Source of the DNA: Myxococcus xanthus
GTDB taxonomy: Bacteria; Myxococcota; Myxococcia; Myxococcales; Myxococcaceae
Assembly: GCF_013116825.1 (NCBI RefSeq)
Contig: NZ_JABFNS010000036.1
Span: forward strand, 1 to 64,000
Direction of reading: 5' to 3'
DNA: 64,000 nucleotides
The translations under genes were made by a program, and so were the position numbers. Position 1 is the first letter of the stretch, and each line of letters begins with the position of its first letter. Under the pieces are notes generated by a model. The model was not told the DNA's origin and did not search any database. It worked only from the letters and a program-made list of their open reading frames with translations. Below are positions 13,501-21,868 of this stretch, piece by piece.

Positions 13501-16500
13501 CGCGCCATTCCCAACAAGGGCGCGGGGTACGGCGCGCTGTTCGGCTATTCCCTCAAACAGCTGCCCCACATCTGCTTCAACTACCTCGGACAGGTCGGCC
13601 AGGCGTCCAGCGAGCATGGCGACTGGCAGATTGTCGACGAGTCCGGCGGCGTCGCCCTGCACCCCGACAACCTGTTGCCCTACAGCATCAACCTCGCCGG
13701 GATGGTCGCCGGCGGGCATCTGCGCTTCATCCTCACCTGTCGCACCGAGCCGGAGCGAGCGCGGCGGCTTGCCCATGCGTTCGAGGCGTCCCTGGCGGAA
13801 CTCATTCAGCGGACCGCGTCGTGCTCGCGCCGCTACCTGACCGTCAGCGACCTCGACCTGCGCGTCTCCCCAGCCTTGCTGGAGCGGCTTCAGGCGGAGC
13901 GCGACATCGAGGACGTGTTCCTCGCCAACAGCCTGCAGCAGGGCTTCATCTACCACGCGCTGCAACAGGCCCACGTCGACGAGGCCTACCGCGTGCAGGC
14001 GGTGTGGGAGTACACCTGCACCATCGACCCGGCGCTGCTCGAGGACGCCTGGCGCTGGACGCAACGGGCCTACAGCAGCTTGCGACTTCGCTTCGACTGG
14101 CAGGAGGAGATGCTCCAGGTCGTCGACCGGAAAGGGCAACTGAACTGGCGCTACCTGGACCTCGTCGGGCAGAGCCCGGCATTGCAGGACGAGGCCTGCG
14201 AGCAATTGCTCGCAACAGACAGAAACACCCCCTATGACCTGAGCGCCGGCAGCCTCTTCCGAGTCTACCTGCTCAAGCGCGGCGAGACGTCCTACACCTG
14301 CCTCTTCAACACGCACCACGCGATTCTCGATGGCTGGAGCAGCCCGCTCCTGCTGGACACCGTGCACGGGTTCTATCGCGCCCTCGTGAAGGGCAGACCT
14401 CCCGAGCTGCCCGTGGACAGCTACCCCGCGAGCCAGCGCTACCTCCAGCGTCACCACCGCGAGCACGAGGCATTCTGGCGTGCCTACCTGAGCGACCTCG
14501 ACGGCGGCTGCGACCTCGGAGGTCTGCTGCGGGAGGGCCGTGTGCTTACCGACATCGCCCAGTGCAAGCGGGTTCAACGACAGGGCCAGCGCGGCCTGTC
14601 ACTCAGCCCCGCGCGGATGGATCGGTTGAGGAGCACGGCGCGAGAAGCCGGCGTCACTCCGAACGTGCTGTTGCAGTATGCATGGCACAAGGCACTCAGC
14701 ATCTTCGGACGCAGCACCCAGACCGTGGTCGGCACCGTGGTGGCCGGACGCGACCTCCCGGTGGACCACATCGAGCTTTCGGTCGGCCTGCACCTCAACA
14801 CCCTTCCACTCCGGGTCCGGCACACGCCTTCCGCTTCGACCTTGCGGGAGGAGCTGCTTCGGCTCCAGGGCGACGTCAACGACATCAACCAGCGCAGCAC
14901 CATCGACCTGGCGAGCCTCCAGCGCAACGGGGAGCGGCTGTTCAACAGCCTGTTCATCTACGAGAACTACCCGAACAGCGCCAATACCTCCGATGACCGG
15001 CTGATCAACGCCGTGTTCAAGGCCCGCTACGAGAAGCGCGACTATCCCCTCGTGGTTTCAATTGGCGAGCAGCACGGCGGCCTGGTCTGGCACCTGGACT
15101 TCGCCGAGGAGCTGTTCGAGCCCGCCGCCATCGAGCGCCTGCTCTCCTGCGTCGAGCAACTCCTCATCCAGTTGGAGGGCGACCTCGAGCGCAGCCCCAC
15201 TTCATTGTCCTTCCTTTCAGAAGCACAAGCGCAGTGGGTGCTCCGCGGGCAGAACGCCACGGACAGCGAGCAGCGCCAGGAGCTGACGATCCACCAGGCC
15301 TTCGAGAGGGTCGTGGCGGCGTCCCCCACGGCCGTTGCCATCGAGCACAGGGGCCGCACCCTGAGCTATGGCCAGCTGAACGCACTGGCCAACAAGGTCG
15401 CGCGCCATGCCCTGCGCCAGCTCCCGCTCCGCGCGGAAGAACCCGTGCTCATGCTGGTGGACCGTGGTGAGCTCACGATGGTCGGCCTGCTGGCCATCCT
15501 CAAGATGGGCGCGGCCTACATTCCGGTGGAGCCCACCTATCCCGATGATCGCGTCGCGCGCATCCTCGCGGACAGCAAGACGCGGTTGGTGCTGACCCAG
15601 GGGAAGTACCAGCAACGCCTGGCCCGGCTCCAGCCGGACCTGACCACTCTCGCCCTGGACAGCGCCGCCCCGCCCTGGAGCGAAGAAGCGGAAGGCAACC
15701 TGTCGCGGCCCGTCGCGCCGACACAGCTCGCCTACATCCTCTATACCTCCGGCACCACGGGTCAGCCCAAGGGCGTGATGATCGAGCACCGGGCCTTCAT
15801 GGGAACCCTCCGCGCTCTGCGCGAACAGTACTTTCCCACCCCGGGCCCGCTGAGCACCTACAGCATGACCAACTATGTCTTCGACATCTTTGGTCTGGAG
15901 TACGGCCTGCCCCTGCTCAGCGGCGGGCGCCTGCACCTGGGTGACACGTCGTTCACCAGCCTGAGCTGCGCGGAGTACGACTTCATCCAGATGACCCCGA
16001 GCCTGCTGGAGATGAAGCTGGACGCGCTCATTTCCCACGACGCGACCAGGCTCCTGGTGGGCGGTGAGAGGCTGGAGCGCCATCTGCTGAACAAGGTCCG
16101 ACGCCGCGGGCTGCCCCTGGTGAATGTCTACGGCCCCACCGAGACGACCATCTGGTCCACCTCCCGCGCCTACCTCGACACGCCGCCAGATGACACCACG
16201 CCGGTCACCATCGGCCGACCGCTGGCGAATGAGACGGCCTACGTCCTCGACGCCCAGGCTCGGCTGCTGCCCGTCGGCGCCGTCGGAGAGTTGCACCTCG
16301 GCGGAGAGGCCGTGGCGCGGGGCTACTTCAACCGTCCCGAGCTGACCGCCGAGCGGTTCATCGCCAACCCATTCCAGACCGCGGACGAGCGCCGCGCGAA
16401 TCGCAACGCCCGGCTGTACAAGACCGGAGACCTGGCGCGCTGGCGGGAGAATGGCGAGCTCGAGTTCCTCGGACGGGTGGACAATCAGGTCAAGATCCGT

Positions 16501-19500
16501 GGCCATCGCATCGAGCTGGGGGAAATCGAGAGCGCCATCGTCCGTTTCCCGGGGGTGAAGCAAGGCCTCGCGCGGATCGCCCACCTCGGGGCATCCTCCG
16601 CCGAGGCAAGCACGGCGAACCAGGTGCTGCTCGGCTACTACCTGTCCGACGCGCCGCTGGACGAGAGCGCGCTCGCCGCCCATCTGGCGACGCTGCTGCC
16701 GGACTACATGCTGCCCAACGCCCTGTTGCACCTGCGGCAGCTGCCACTGACGGTCAACGGAAAGCTGGACGTGACGGCCCTCCCGTTGCCAGGAGGGGTC
16801 CGGAGCAAGTCCATCACGCCGCCGCGCGGCGAGGTCGAGACGCTGCTCGCGGGGCTTTGGAAGGAGGTGCTCGGCCTGGAGCAGGTCGGCGTCCACGAGC
16901 GGTTCTTCGAGCTGGGGGGAAACTCCATCCTGCTCACCAAGCTCTACATCCGGCTGCCCGGGCACCTGCGAGAGCGCGTCAGCATGGTCGAGCTGTTCAA
17001 GTATCCGACCATCGCCATGCTCAGCGAGCACCTCCAGGGCGGCCCCCCCCGCGAGGAGGCCCCGACGGCCCGCGCAGAGCGGGGCACCACGGCGACAGGG
17101 CACCAGGACATCGCCATCATCGGCATGGCGGGCCGCTTCCCCATGGCCGATGACCTGCGGGAGTTCTGGGACAACCTGGCGTCCGGCCACGAGGCGACCC
17201 AGCACTACAGTCGCGACGAACTGCTCGAGGCCGGCGTGCCGGCAAGCCTCCTCGAACAGCCCGGCTACGTCCGGGCCCAGAGCCGCTTGAGGGACTTCAA
17301 GAGCTTCGACGCCGCGTTCTTCGGCTACTCCCCCAAGGAGGCCGAGCTCATGGACCCCCAGCACCGCCTGTTCCTGGAGTGTGCGTGGCATGCCCTGGAA
17401 GACGCAGGCTGCAACCCCTTCACCTATCAGGGGGACATCGGCGTCTACGCGGGCGCCGGTCAGAACAACTACGACCGCGACTACGTCCAGCCGACCCTGG
17501 ACGCTGGCGACCTGTCCGCTCAGTACCAGGTGATGGTCAATACCCAGGCGAACTTCCTCTGCACCAAGGTCGCCTACAAGCTGAACCTGACCGGCCCGGC
17601 GGTGACCGTGCAGACCGCGTGCTCCTCCTCGCTGGTGGCGGTCCATCAGGCCTGTCTGGCCTTGCAGTCGGGTGATTGCGACGTCGCGCTGGCTGGCGGC
17701 GTGTCCATCGGCCAGTTGGAGAAGCGGGGCTACCTTCACCAGGAGGGCCTCGTCTTCTCTCCGGATGGCAGGTGCCGGGCGTTCGACAGCGCGGCCCAGG
17801 GCACCCTGGAGGGCCAGGGCGTCGGCATCGTCGTCCTGAAGCCACTGGAGCGGGCGCTCGCGGACGGAGACGCAATCCGCGCGGTCATCAAGGCCACCGC
17901 CATCAACAACGACGGCAGGGACAAGATTGGCTACACCGCGCCGAGCCAGAAGCGACAGGCCGACGTGATTCGCGCGGCCCACCGCAAGGCGGGAATCTCC
18001 CCTCGGAGCATCAGCTACATCGAGGCCCACGGCACCGGCACCGTCCTGGGCGACCCGATTGAGTTCGAGGGACTGAAGGCGGCCTTTGGCGACACACCTG
18101 GCCCGGCGCCCTACTGCGCGTTGGGCTCCGTGAAGACCAACATCGGCCATCTCGACGTGGCTGCCGGCATCGCCGGGCTGATCAAGACCGTCCTCTGTCT
18201 CGAACATCGGACGCTGGTGCCCACGCTGCACTTCCAGGAGCCCAATCCGCGCATGGACTTCGAGCACGGCCCCTTCTACGTCAACACCCAGACCCGGCCA
18301 TGGACGGCCGAGGGGCCGCTGCGCGCCGGCGTGAGCTCCTTCGGCATCGGCGGAACCAACGCGCACGTCGTCTTGGAGCAGGCTCCGCCAAGCACGACCG
18401 CCCCCACGCCCACGCGGCCCCGTGCCCAGCACCTGCTGGTGCTGTCGGCCCACAGCGCTGAAGCGCTGGAGCGACAAGCCGCCCAGCTGGCAACACACCT
18501 GGAGGCCCATCCCCAGCTCGACCTGAAAAGGGTCGCCTACACGTTGCAGGTCGCCCGCCACAGGTTCCCCCACCACCGCGTGGTGGTCGGGGCGGATAGG
18601 GAAGCCCTGCTCCAGGCCCTCCACACGCCCCAACCAGGCCTCCTGGCCAAACAGGACGTAGGCCCGGTGGTCTTCATGTTCCCCGGCCAGGGGGCCCAGT
18701 ACGCCGGAATGGGCCGCTCGCTCTACGAGCACGAGCCGCGCTTCCGTGGGCACGTCGAGCGGTGCCTGGCCATCCTCCAGCCTCACCTCTCCAGCGACAT
18801 GGGCGAGGAGGACATCCTCGGCTGGAACGAACGAGTCCATCACACGCAGGTCACCCAGCCCGCGCTGTTCATCCTCGAGTACGCCCTGGCGCGCTGGTTC
18901 ATCGACCTTGGTATCAGGCCCGCGGCGATGATTGGCCACAGCCTCGGCGAATACACGGCCGCATGCCTGGCGGGGGTGTTCTCCCTGGAGGAGGCGCTCC
19001 TGCTGGTCCTCGAGCGCGGGCGATTGCTGGCGTCCCTTCCCGAGAGCAGGATGCTCGCGGTCTCCCAGGCGGCTCACGCACTGCGAGAGCGAGCTGAGCG
19101 CTACGGCGTCGACATCGCGGCCATCAACGAGGACAACCACTGCATCCTCTCTGGCGGCGCCGAGACCATCGGTGACCTCGCTGCGGCGCTGGCGAAGGAG
19201 GGAATCGCAAGCAAGCCGTTGAAGGTGTCCCATGCCTTCCACTCGCGGCTGCTCGACCCGGTGCTCGCGCAATTCGAGGCCCGCGTCGCACGGCTGCGGC
19301 TCCAGCCGCCGCGGCTCCCGTTCCTCTCCAACACGACCGGAGCCTGGGCGGACCCGGCCGAGGTCGTGACGCCACGCTACTGGGCCCAGCACCTTCGCCA
19401 GACCGTGCGCTTCCACGATGGGCTGACCACCCTGCTCCAGGATACACGGCTGCGCCAGGCCACCTGCATCGAGGTCGGGCCGAGCCACATCCTGACTCGA

Positions 19501-20835
19501 CTGGCGCAGCGCCACCCCGCACGCGGCGATTCCCTGGTGCTCCCCACGCAACCCAGGGCCGAGCAGCCCGAGCGCGCCTGCGCCGACCTCGCGACCGCGC
19601 TGGGCAGGCTCTGGGGCTTGGGCCATGCCATCGACAGTGATGCCTACCATGGCCTGAGCGCCAAGGACCGGGTACGCCTACCGGCCTACCCATTCACCCG
19701 TCAGTCGCACTGGCTGGGGGCGGAGAAGAACGCCCCGCCAGCCGCGAGCCCGCCGCGCCTGGAGCCAACATCCTTCGCGGGCGACGAACTGACCGAGGCC
19801 GTCGCGGACATCTGGCGGAGACTGCTCGGGGTTCCCGATGCGCGGCTGGATGACGACTTCTTTGAGCAGGGCGGGGATTCGCTGGCGGCGGTCCGGCTGG
19901 TCGCCACCATCGAACGAAGACTCGGCCTGAAGCTGGAGTTCATGAGCCTGGAGCAACACACGCTCCGGGCCATCTCGACGCACCTGCAACAGCACCTGGC
20001 CGGCCACACGTTCTCCGACAGCTCCCTCGTGGTGCTCAAGAAGGGCAACCCTCAGGCCGAACCACTCGTTCTGGTGCATCCCATCGGCGGTGACGTGTAT
20101 TTCTACCGGGAGCTGGCGCAGTGCCTGCCCCCGGGGCAGCCCGTCCTCGCAATCCGCTCACCCATGCTCGACGGGGGCGCCAGGTTCGACAGCATCGAGG
20201 CCATGGCCGAGGCCTATGTCGCCCTGCTGGAGAGCCAGGGCGTCCACCCACCCTACCGTCTGGGCGGCTCCTCGTTCGGCGGAATCGTCGCCTATCACAT
20301 GGCCGGCATCGTCGAGCGACGCCACGGCTTCGCTCCGGGGCTGGCGCTGATTGACAGCCCCGCTCACGGCAACCTCCCCACGAGCATGAACGAGCTGGAG
20401 ATTCTCGATTACCTCGCCAGATACGGCCTGCGTGGGCTGAGCTTCTCCCACGAGGCACTGAGCGCCCTGCCGAACCTGGAGGAGAAGGTTCGGTATCTGG
20501 CGAGCCGCGCACGTGGCACGGCCTTCGAGGACATGCTGTCCGCCGAGTTCCTGCCGCGCTTCATCCGAACCTGGTTGTGCCATGGCGAGCTCATGCAACG
20601 CTATGTGCCGGCTCCCTACGGGGGACCGCTCCTGTTCTTCTCGCATCAAGAGCCCATCGCCGAATTCCCGTCCGGCCAGTACAGCCACTGGCGAAAGCTC
20701 GTTACGGGGCCGTGTCAGGAGATCTCCATTCCAGGCAACCACCTCAGCATGAACACCATGCCGAACGTGGCCCATATCGCCGAAGCGCTCCGCCAGCACT
20801 CACCCCTCGTCACCCCGTCAAAGGAGTCCACCTGA
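4552..20835 (+). CDS. almB: Hybrid NRPS-PKS AlmB: C-A(Ser)-T-E-Cy-A(Cys)-T-E-C-A(Gly)-T-KS-AT-ACP-TE
   Basis: A 5427-residue megasynthase. Residues 1-55 look like a TubC-type docking domain. Then C (HHLLSD near 200); A with code DVWHFSLID (Ser); T; E (PIQSWFF, HHLIVDSVSW, EGHGRE, FNYLGQ); Cy with DLLILDVQS near 1730; A with DLYN..S..IW (Cys, no oxidase, so the ring stays thiazoline); T; E; C (HHAILDG near 3257); A with DILQLG-V-IW (Gly); T; KS (Cys4357, EAHGTGT, TNIGHL); AT (Ser4797 in GHSLGEY; HAFH at 4894, malonyl-type); ACP (Ser5110); TE (Ser5241 in GSSFG). No KR, DH or ER is seen, so the extension keeps a beta-keto group that can close onto the Gly nitrogen as a pyrrolinone. This order fits althiomycin. 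Both carrier domains before E domains read LGMDS, not LGGNS. Confidence 0.93.
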   Translation: MVLLQLLGELKAHGIVLWLKGGGQLGYSVPKDTGFPDALKEQVRQHKGELLDLLALNGIDSAQRARDSVYLKLPAGQRPRALHSIQKGMYLQSRIDGLPYTYTIPLFVRLQHADLERLDAALVSLLERHPILRMSVAEDLSFTFWELAQHPIQHVRVESVALSQACEARARMGFEPGAPLLRPEVLEVTGTPDVVVSLCHHHLLSDAYSAELLVQQLMACYEASGDGAMRVSPDDAGRALDYFDHAAYQQVECDSPTYREARRVLVRKLEQAQKLQLKRKKVLASQENHAGTLTFTLDADTCQRLRGVASGHNLGLYSLLFTALYQTLATFSNSEPGFPIGLTVANRPDEFRHAIGPFINTLPLVPEYQASESFLWNAERVQQELLFLNQHHQLNVNMLAEQMGNSEELSELMQVLFTLHNFKPVDRFPASISYEVLPHPDLAEKFGITLVAREHREHVSFTVTYARDSFEEAFIQALLDGYQTLLSNLTTNSVHQPIHHLSLLSPSERQRILVDWNETEAAFEGGLTAAQLFERQVLRTPDNLAVIYQDTRLTYRDLNARANQLAHWLRTEGGVAPESLVCLCLDRSEDMLVAVLGILKAGCAYVPIDPSFPPERRDFILEDTRAPVLLTQERHLPSWRDRQPSAHVFAIDSASTRATLAQHPRDNPASVIDGEALAYVIYTSGTTGKPKGVMSEHTGLVNRLQWMNKQYPLQETDKILQKTTYVFDVSVWELLWANWYGACVVFAEPEGHKDVDYLLGLMERESISVVHFVPSMFGVFLDSLRARATPSPLSSLRYIFCSGEALPLNQVRDTHALLPAVRLHNLYGPTEASIDVLHFDCTDRALDSVPIGKPIDNTQVYVLNEALRPLPIHAIGELFLGGVGLARGYLNRPELTAQRFIPNPFAAPSERDASRSRLYRTGDLVRWLPDGNLEYLGRNDFQVKIRGQRVELGEIEAALARFPGVKQGLALVRTPTGDPDAAQVLVGYYVSAHPLDEAALLRHLNEKLPQHMVPSALVFLPHVPLTLNGKLDRNALPAPRRPEREQYVPPRDPREEQLRALWAERLGLEAHRLGIRDDLFSLGMDSIIAIQLVSRLRQQLALKVTVKDVFAHKTLGRFYDHLLAREAEQARASESVTEQGLLEGELGLLPIQSWFFAQDFARPAHWNQAFLVKTPPLAPERLEEALRALVLHHDAFRLRYEPIPGQREPRQFYAPSAPVPPLRRLDVRTLAAAEGTAAFQEELHQRLTDWQSHFDLHQGPLHCFGLLEGYAEGGCRLFFALHHLIVDSVSWHILIDDLQALYEQRPLGAKGSSYRQWVASVARYQELHAAEREFWRKLLADHHPSQHPWLHAPAPGTSHQRQLSLDAAQTDVLLRSAHRAYHTQVNDLLLTAIGYALREMDGNPIHHLMVEGHGREEFDATLDITRTLGWFTTLYPVRLCVASDLGEGLKQVKEALRAIPEKGLGFGSLLGYGEQSLPPICFNYLGQLDRDGAPPDAWQLVPEDGGDAMPSVNQSGALLNIFAFVVNGRFHLRLDSRMEMPLTKRFLLALDRQLSTLLTYCLEKQGGEYTPSDFHGVTGEADLAALPLLPRPERGEWFAMTEIQKAYLIGRLGHYEIGNVANHIYNEYHHPQLDIDRLEAALNRLIAECDVLRTVYSIEHLRQRYLPLEDIPPYVVRVHRFEAQRYTPALLEPVRARLSHHVYDAERFPLFTFEVSRFEDRCVLHISIDLLILDVQSRLMLLGLLNDLYRGVDIRPRLPRVTFKDYQDYASLLKESRWYQSDKAYWQARLPTLPLRPSLAFKQSPESITQPRFAEHTLYVEPGTWARFKAQAQRNNVSYSSALLGLFGSLISYFSGSREFLITLTLFNRYAVCDDVEAILGDFTSTTLFHFDQTGPDAQSLLRRTHDVLWEDISHALYSGLEVQRELSRLHGLDSHKAVSPIIFTGVVGNQTRQFERTSFLEDSELIEQRYWCAQTSQAWIDLQAIEVGDRFMSKWLYVEQLFDAGYIEHLNRLYCALIEHLAEHDWREELPFERYLPTRDRDIIHAANQATLDRSDDTLFSVYERSCRERGLESAIAVVDLGRNERYTYATLLSHTERLARVLYQLGGDTLEADGSRPQLIGVLLEKGYHQVVACCAIMKAGYGYLPMHSEWPAGRVGDVLSQAGASLLLVSQAQYDDTDVRTQLGGRYRLLVIDELLARADEEAPAQPLPQVDADAVAYVIFTSGSTGKPKGVTISHRGALNTIHAVNQRLAVSPTDKVLALSELSFDLSVYDLFGLLAAGGQIVFTPPRATKDPSAWLEAIEREQVTLWNTVPQLAGLLVDAMKHGGKTSSSLRAFMLSGDWIPTRLPDQLRALAPNAEVLSMGGATEGSIWSIWYPVETVPAEWTSIPYGVAMPNQKMYVLSPALCHCPVGVTGEIHIGGMGVALGYWRDETLSRARYIEHPTLGRLYKTGDLGRWSAQGYIEFLGRNDFQVKLRGHRVELGEIENALLRHPAIKQSVVLVKNQGQGGHGAQYLVGYYVAEQALDEQALLERLATSLPEYMVPAALVHLRELPLTANGKLDRNALPVPGLGGGAQRAEPRDEREASLRAIWAKVLGMPEEQLGIRDDLLRLGMDSIVSIQMVGRLRQHFGVKLSVRDIFAHKTIERFYDQVLRDAVAREDSNTHGEEGPLTGEVPLSPIQSWFFAHRFPRAHHWNQSFLVRTPALSLDELQGHLNTLVARHDAFSLRYRMTPAGEPTQIHTGDAGTASLRHLDVRTLGFPQGSAAFEQALQDRLTEWQGGFDLEHGPTHCFGYLDGYQDGSSRVFFALHHLIVDGVSWRILAEDLATLCRGEALGAKGTSVRQWGRAMAEYAQRHEDERAYWRGVLADYQPPAQQPPSGAPVELHIAFSELQTRQLLRNCPRAYNTQVGDLLLTAFAHALRAVTGDPVHHILMEGHGRENIAEHLDVSRTLGWFTSMFPVRLSAGEDLLDSLKSIKDQQRAIPNKGAGYGALFGYSLKQLPHICFNYLGQVGQASSEHGDWQIVDESGGVALHPDNLLPYSINLAGMVAGGHLRFILTCRTEPERARRLAHAFEASLAELIQRTASCSRRYLTVSDLDLRVSPALLERLQAERDIEDVFLANSLQQGFIYHALQQAHVDEAYRVQAVWEYTCTIDPALLEDAWRWTQRAYSSLRLRFDWQEEMLQVVDRKGQLNWRYLDLVGQSPALQDEACEQLLATDRNTPYDLSAGSLFRVYLLKRGETSYTCLFNTHHAILDGWSSPLLLDTVHGFYRALVKGRPPELPVDSYPASQRYLQRHHREHEAFWRAYLSDLDGGCDLGGLLREGRVLTDIAQCKRVQRQGQRGLSLSPARMDRLRSTAREAGVTPNVLLQYAWHKALSIFGRSTQTVVGTVVAGRDLPVDHIELSVGLHLNTLPLRVRHTPSASTLREELLRLQGDVNDINQRSTIDLASLQRNGERLFNSLFIYENYPNSANTSDDRLINAVFKARYEKRDYPLVVSIGEQHGGLVWHLDFAEELFEPAAIERLLSCVEQLLIQLEGDLERSPTSLSFLSEAQAQWVLRGQNATDSEQRQELTIHQAFERVVAASPTAVAIEHRGRTLSYGQLNALANKVARHALRQLPLRAEEPVLMLVDRGELTMVGLLAILKMGAAYIPVEPTYPDDRVARILADSKTRLVLTQGKYQQRLARLQPDLTTLALDSAAPPWSEEAEGNLSRPVAPTQLAYILYTSGTTGQPKGVMIEHRAFMGTLRALREQYFPTPGPLSTYSMTNYVFDIFGLEYGLPLLSGGRLHLGDTSFTSLSCAEYDFIQMTPSLLEMKLDALISHDATRLLVGGERLERHLLNKVRRRGLPLVNVYGPTETTIWSTSRAYLDTPPDDTTPVTIGRPLANETAYVLDAQARLLPVGAVGELHLGGEAVARGYFNRPELTAERFIANPFQTADERRANRNARLYKTGDLARWRENGELEFLGRVDNQVKIRGHRIELGEIESAIVRFPGVKQGLARIAHLGASSAEASTANQVLLGYYLSDAPLDESALAAHLATLLPDYMLPNALLHLRQLPLTVNGKLDVTALPLPGGVRSKSITPPRGEVETLLAGLWKEVLGLEQVGVHERFFELGGNSILLTKLYIRLPGHLRERVSMVELFKYPTIAMLSEHLQGGPPREEAPTARAERGTTATGHQDIAIIGMAGRFPMADDLREFWDNLASGHEATQHYSRDELLEAGVPASLLEQPGYVRAQSRLRDFKSFDAAFFGYSPKEAELMDPQHRLFLECAWHALEDAGCNPFTYQGDIGVYAGAGQNNYDRDYVQPTLDAGDLSAQYQVMVNTQANFLCTKVAYKLNLTGPAVTVQTACSSSLVAVHQACLALQSGDCDVALAGGVSIGQLEKRGYLHQEGLVFSPDGRCRAFDSAAQGTLEGQGVGIVVLKPLERALADGDAIRAVIKATAINNDGRDKIGYTAPSQKRQADVIRAAHRKAGISPRSISYIEAHGTGTVLGDPIEFEGLKAAFGDTPGPAPYCALGSVKTNIGHLDVAAGIAGLIKTVLCLEHRTLVPTLHFQEPNPRMDFEHGPFYVNTQTRPWTAEGPLRAGVSSFGIGGTNAHVVLEQAPPSTTAPTPTRPRAQHLLVLSAHSAEALERQAAQLATHLEAHPQLDLKRVAYTLQVARHRFPHHRVVVGADREALLQALHTPQPGLLAKQDVGPVVFMFPGQGAQYAGMGRSLYEHEPRFRGHVERCLAILQPHLSSDMGEEDILGWNERVHHTQVTQPALFILEYALARWFIDLGIRPAAMIGHSLGEYTAACLAGVFSLEEALLLVLERGRLLASLPESRMLAVSQAAHALRERAERYGVDIAAINEDNHCILSGGAETIGDLAAALAKEGIASKPLKVSHAFHSRLLDPVLAQFEARVARLRLQPPRLPFLSNTTGAWADPAEVVTPRYWAQHLRQTVRFHDGLTTLLQDTRLRQATCIEVGPSHILTRLAQRHPARGDSLVLPTQPRAEQPERACADLATALGRLWGLGHAIDSDAYHGLSAKDRVRLPAYPFTRQSHWLGAEKNAPPAASPPRLEPTSFAGDELTEAVADIWRRLLGVPDARLDDDFFEQGGDSLAAVRLVATIERRLGLKLEFMSLEQHTLRAISTHLQQHLAGHTFSDSSLVVLKKGNPQAEPLVLVHPIGGDVYFYRELAQCLPPGQPVLAIRSPMLDGGARFDSIEAMAEAYVALLESQGVHPPYRLGGSSFGGIVAYHMAGIVERRHGFAPGLALIDSPAHGNLPTSMNELEILDYLARYGLRGLSFSHEALSALPNLEEKVRYLASRARGTAFEDMLSAEFLPRFIRTWLCHGELMQRYVPAPYGGPLLFFSHQEPIAEFPSGQYSHWRKLVTGPCQEISIPGNHLSMNTMPNVAHIAEALRQHSPLVTPSKEST

Positions 20836-21800
20836 TGAGCACCGAGCTCCCGCGCAGCACTCCCACTACCGTGAATGTCCCGGGCACGCACGACTTCCAG
20901 GGCGCGGCCACAGGCCGCTGCCCGGTGGAAGGGGGAGAGATCTGGTACGAGGTGCTCAACGCGTCCGCCGTACGTCCGCCCCTCCTGGTCGTCCACGGTG
21001 GACCCGGAACGCCGCATGGTTACCTGAGGTCGCTGGCGGCCCTGGTCCCGGAACATCCCGTCATCGTCTATGATCAATTGGGCTGCGGCCGTTCGGACCA
21101 GCCCAAGGATGCATCTCTCTGGCGACTTGAGCGTTTCGTCGCGGAGTTGGAAGCCCTGGTCCGGCGGCTGCGGTTCGATGCCTTCCATCTGCTGGCGCAT
21201 TCGGCCGGCACCATGCTCGCCTGCGACTATGCGCTGGCGAACCCGCGGACCTTGCTGAGCCTGACCATGCTCTCCCCCGTCCTGAGCGCCAGGCAACATC
21301 AGCTGGAGATGCAGCAGTTGCTGGAGAGGCTGCCGGCTGACGTCTCCAGCCATCTGATGATGGCGCTGAACGGCGGCACCGTCGCCTCCATCGACTATCT
21401 CGAGGCAACCCTGCATTTCTCCGAGCAGTACATGTGCCGGATAAGCCCATGGCCCGACGCGCTGATGGAGGTCTCCAGCCACACCAACGCCAGTGTCAGG
21501 GACAGCCTGTGGGGCAAGACTGAGTTCCGTATCACCGGCAGTCTGCGGGACTACGAGCGCCTCGATCGACTCCCGTCGCTGACCGTGCCCAGCTTGCTCA
21601 TCTGCGGCCAGCATGACTTCACCACGCCCCGCCTGTGCAGGCGCTACAGCGAGGCCATGGCGAACGCCGAGCTGGTGGTGATAGACAACGCATCCCACAT
21701 GGCGCACCTGGAGCAGCCCAGACGCTTCGCCAACGTGCTCAATCCATTCCTTCAAAGGGTGGAGAAGTCATCCCGGCCGGATTCGCCTCCGGGCGCCTGA
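20835..21800 (+). CDS. Alpha/beta hydrolase, proline iminopeptidase-like
   Basis: 321 aa from an ATG that overlaps the almB stop by 1 nt (TGATG), which implies translational coupling and sets the start; the same frame is open further upstream inside almB but that is shadow. Visible motifs are HGGPG (oxyanion loop of the proline iminopeptidase family), HSAGT around the nucleophile Ser, GQHDFTTP with the acid Asp, and ASHMAHLE with the catalytic His. Placement as the last gene of the biosynthetic operon suggests release of an N-terminal residue, editing of mis-loaded carriers, or product inactivation or activation. The sequence alone cannot decide between these. The oxime-forming and O-methyl-transfer steps that althiomycin needs are not encoded here and must lie upstream or elsewhere. 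Confidence 0.85.
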   Translation: MSTELPRSTPTTVNVPGTHDFQGAATGRCPVEGGEIWYEVLNASAVRPPLLVVHGGPGTPHGYLRSLAALVPEHPVIVYDQLGCGRSDQPKDASLWRLERFVAELEALVRRLRFDAFHLLAHSAGTMLACDYALANPRTLLSLTMLSPVLSARQHQLEMQQLLERLPADVSSHLMMALNGGTVASIDYLEATLHFSEQYMCRISPWPDALMEVSSHTNASVRDSLWGKTEFRITGSLRDYERLDRLPSLTVPSLLICGQHDFTTPRLCRRYSEAMANAELVVIDNASHMAHLEQPRRFANVLNPFLQRVEKSSRPDSPPGA

Positions 21801-21813
21801 GCAGGAGCCCGGA

Positions 21814-21836
21814 GCTGGAGGCGCCCCGCCTCCAGC
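21814..21836. terminator. Hairpin between convergent genes
   Basis: A perfect 10-bp stem (GCTGGAGGCG / CGCCTCCAGC) with a CCC loop lies in the 68-bp gap between the convergent hydrolase and ABC-F genes. No U-tract follows on either strand, so it is a possible bidirectional terminator only. Confidence 0.45.
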
Positions 21837-21868
21837 CCTGGCCCTCGGGCATGTGCCCTCCGCACGCA

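Noticed and set aside
15217-19650. Very long open frame (1477 codons) on the minus strand
   Set aside because: It lies fully inside almB, opposite well-defined adenylation, KS and AT domains; high G+C keeps antisense frames open.
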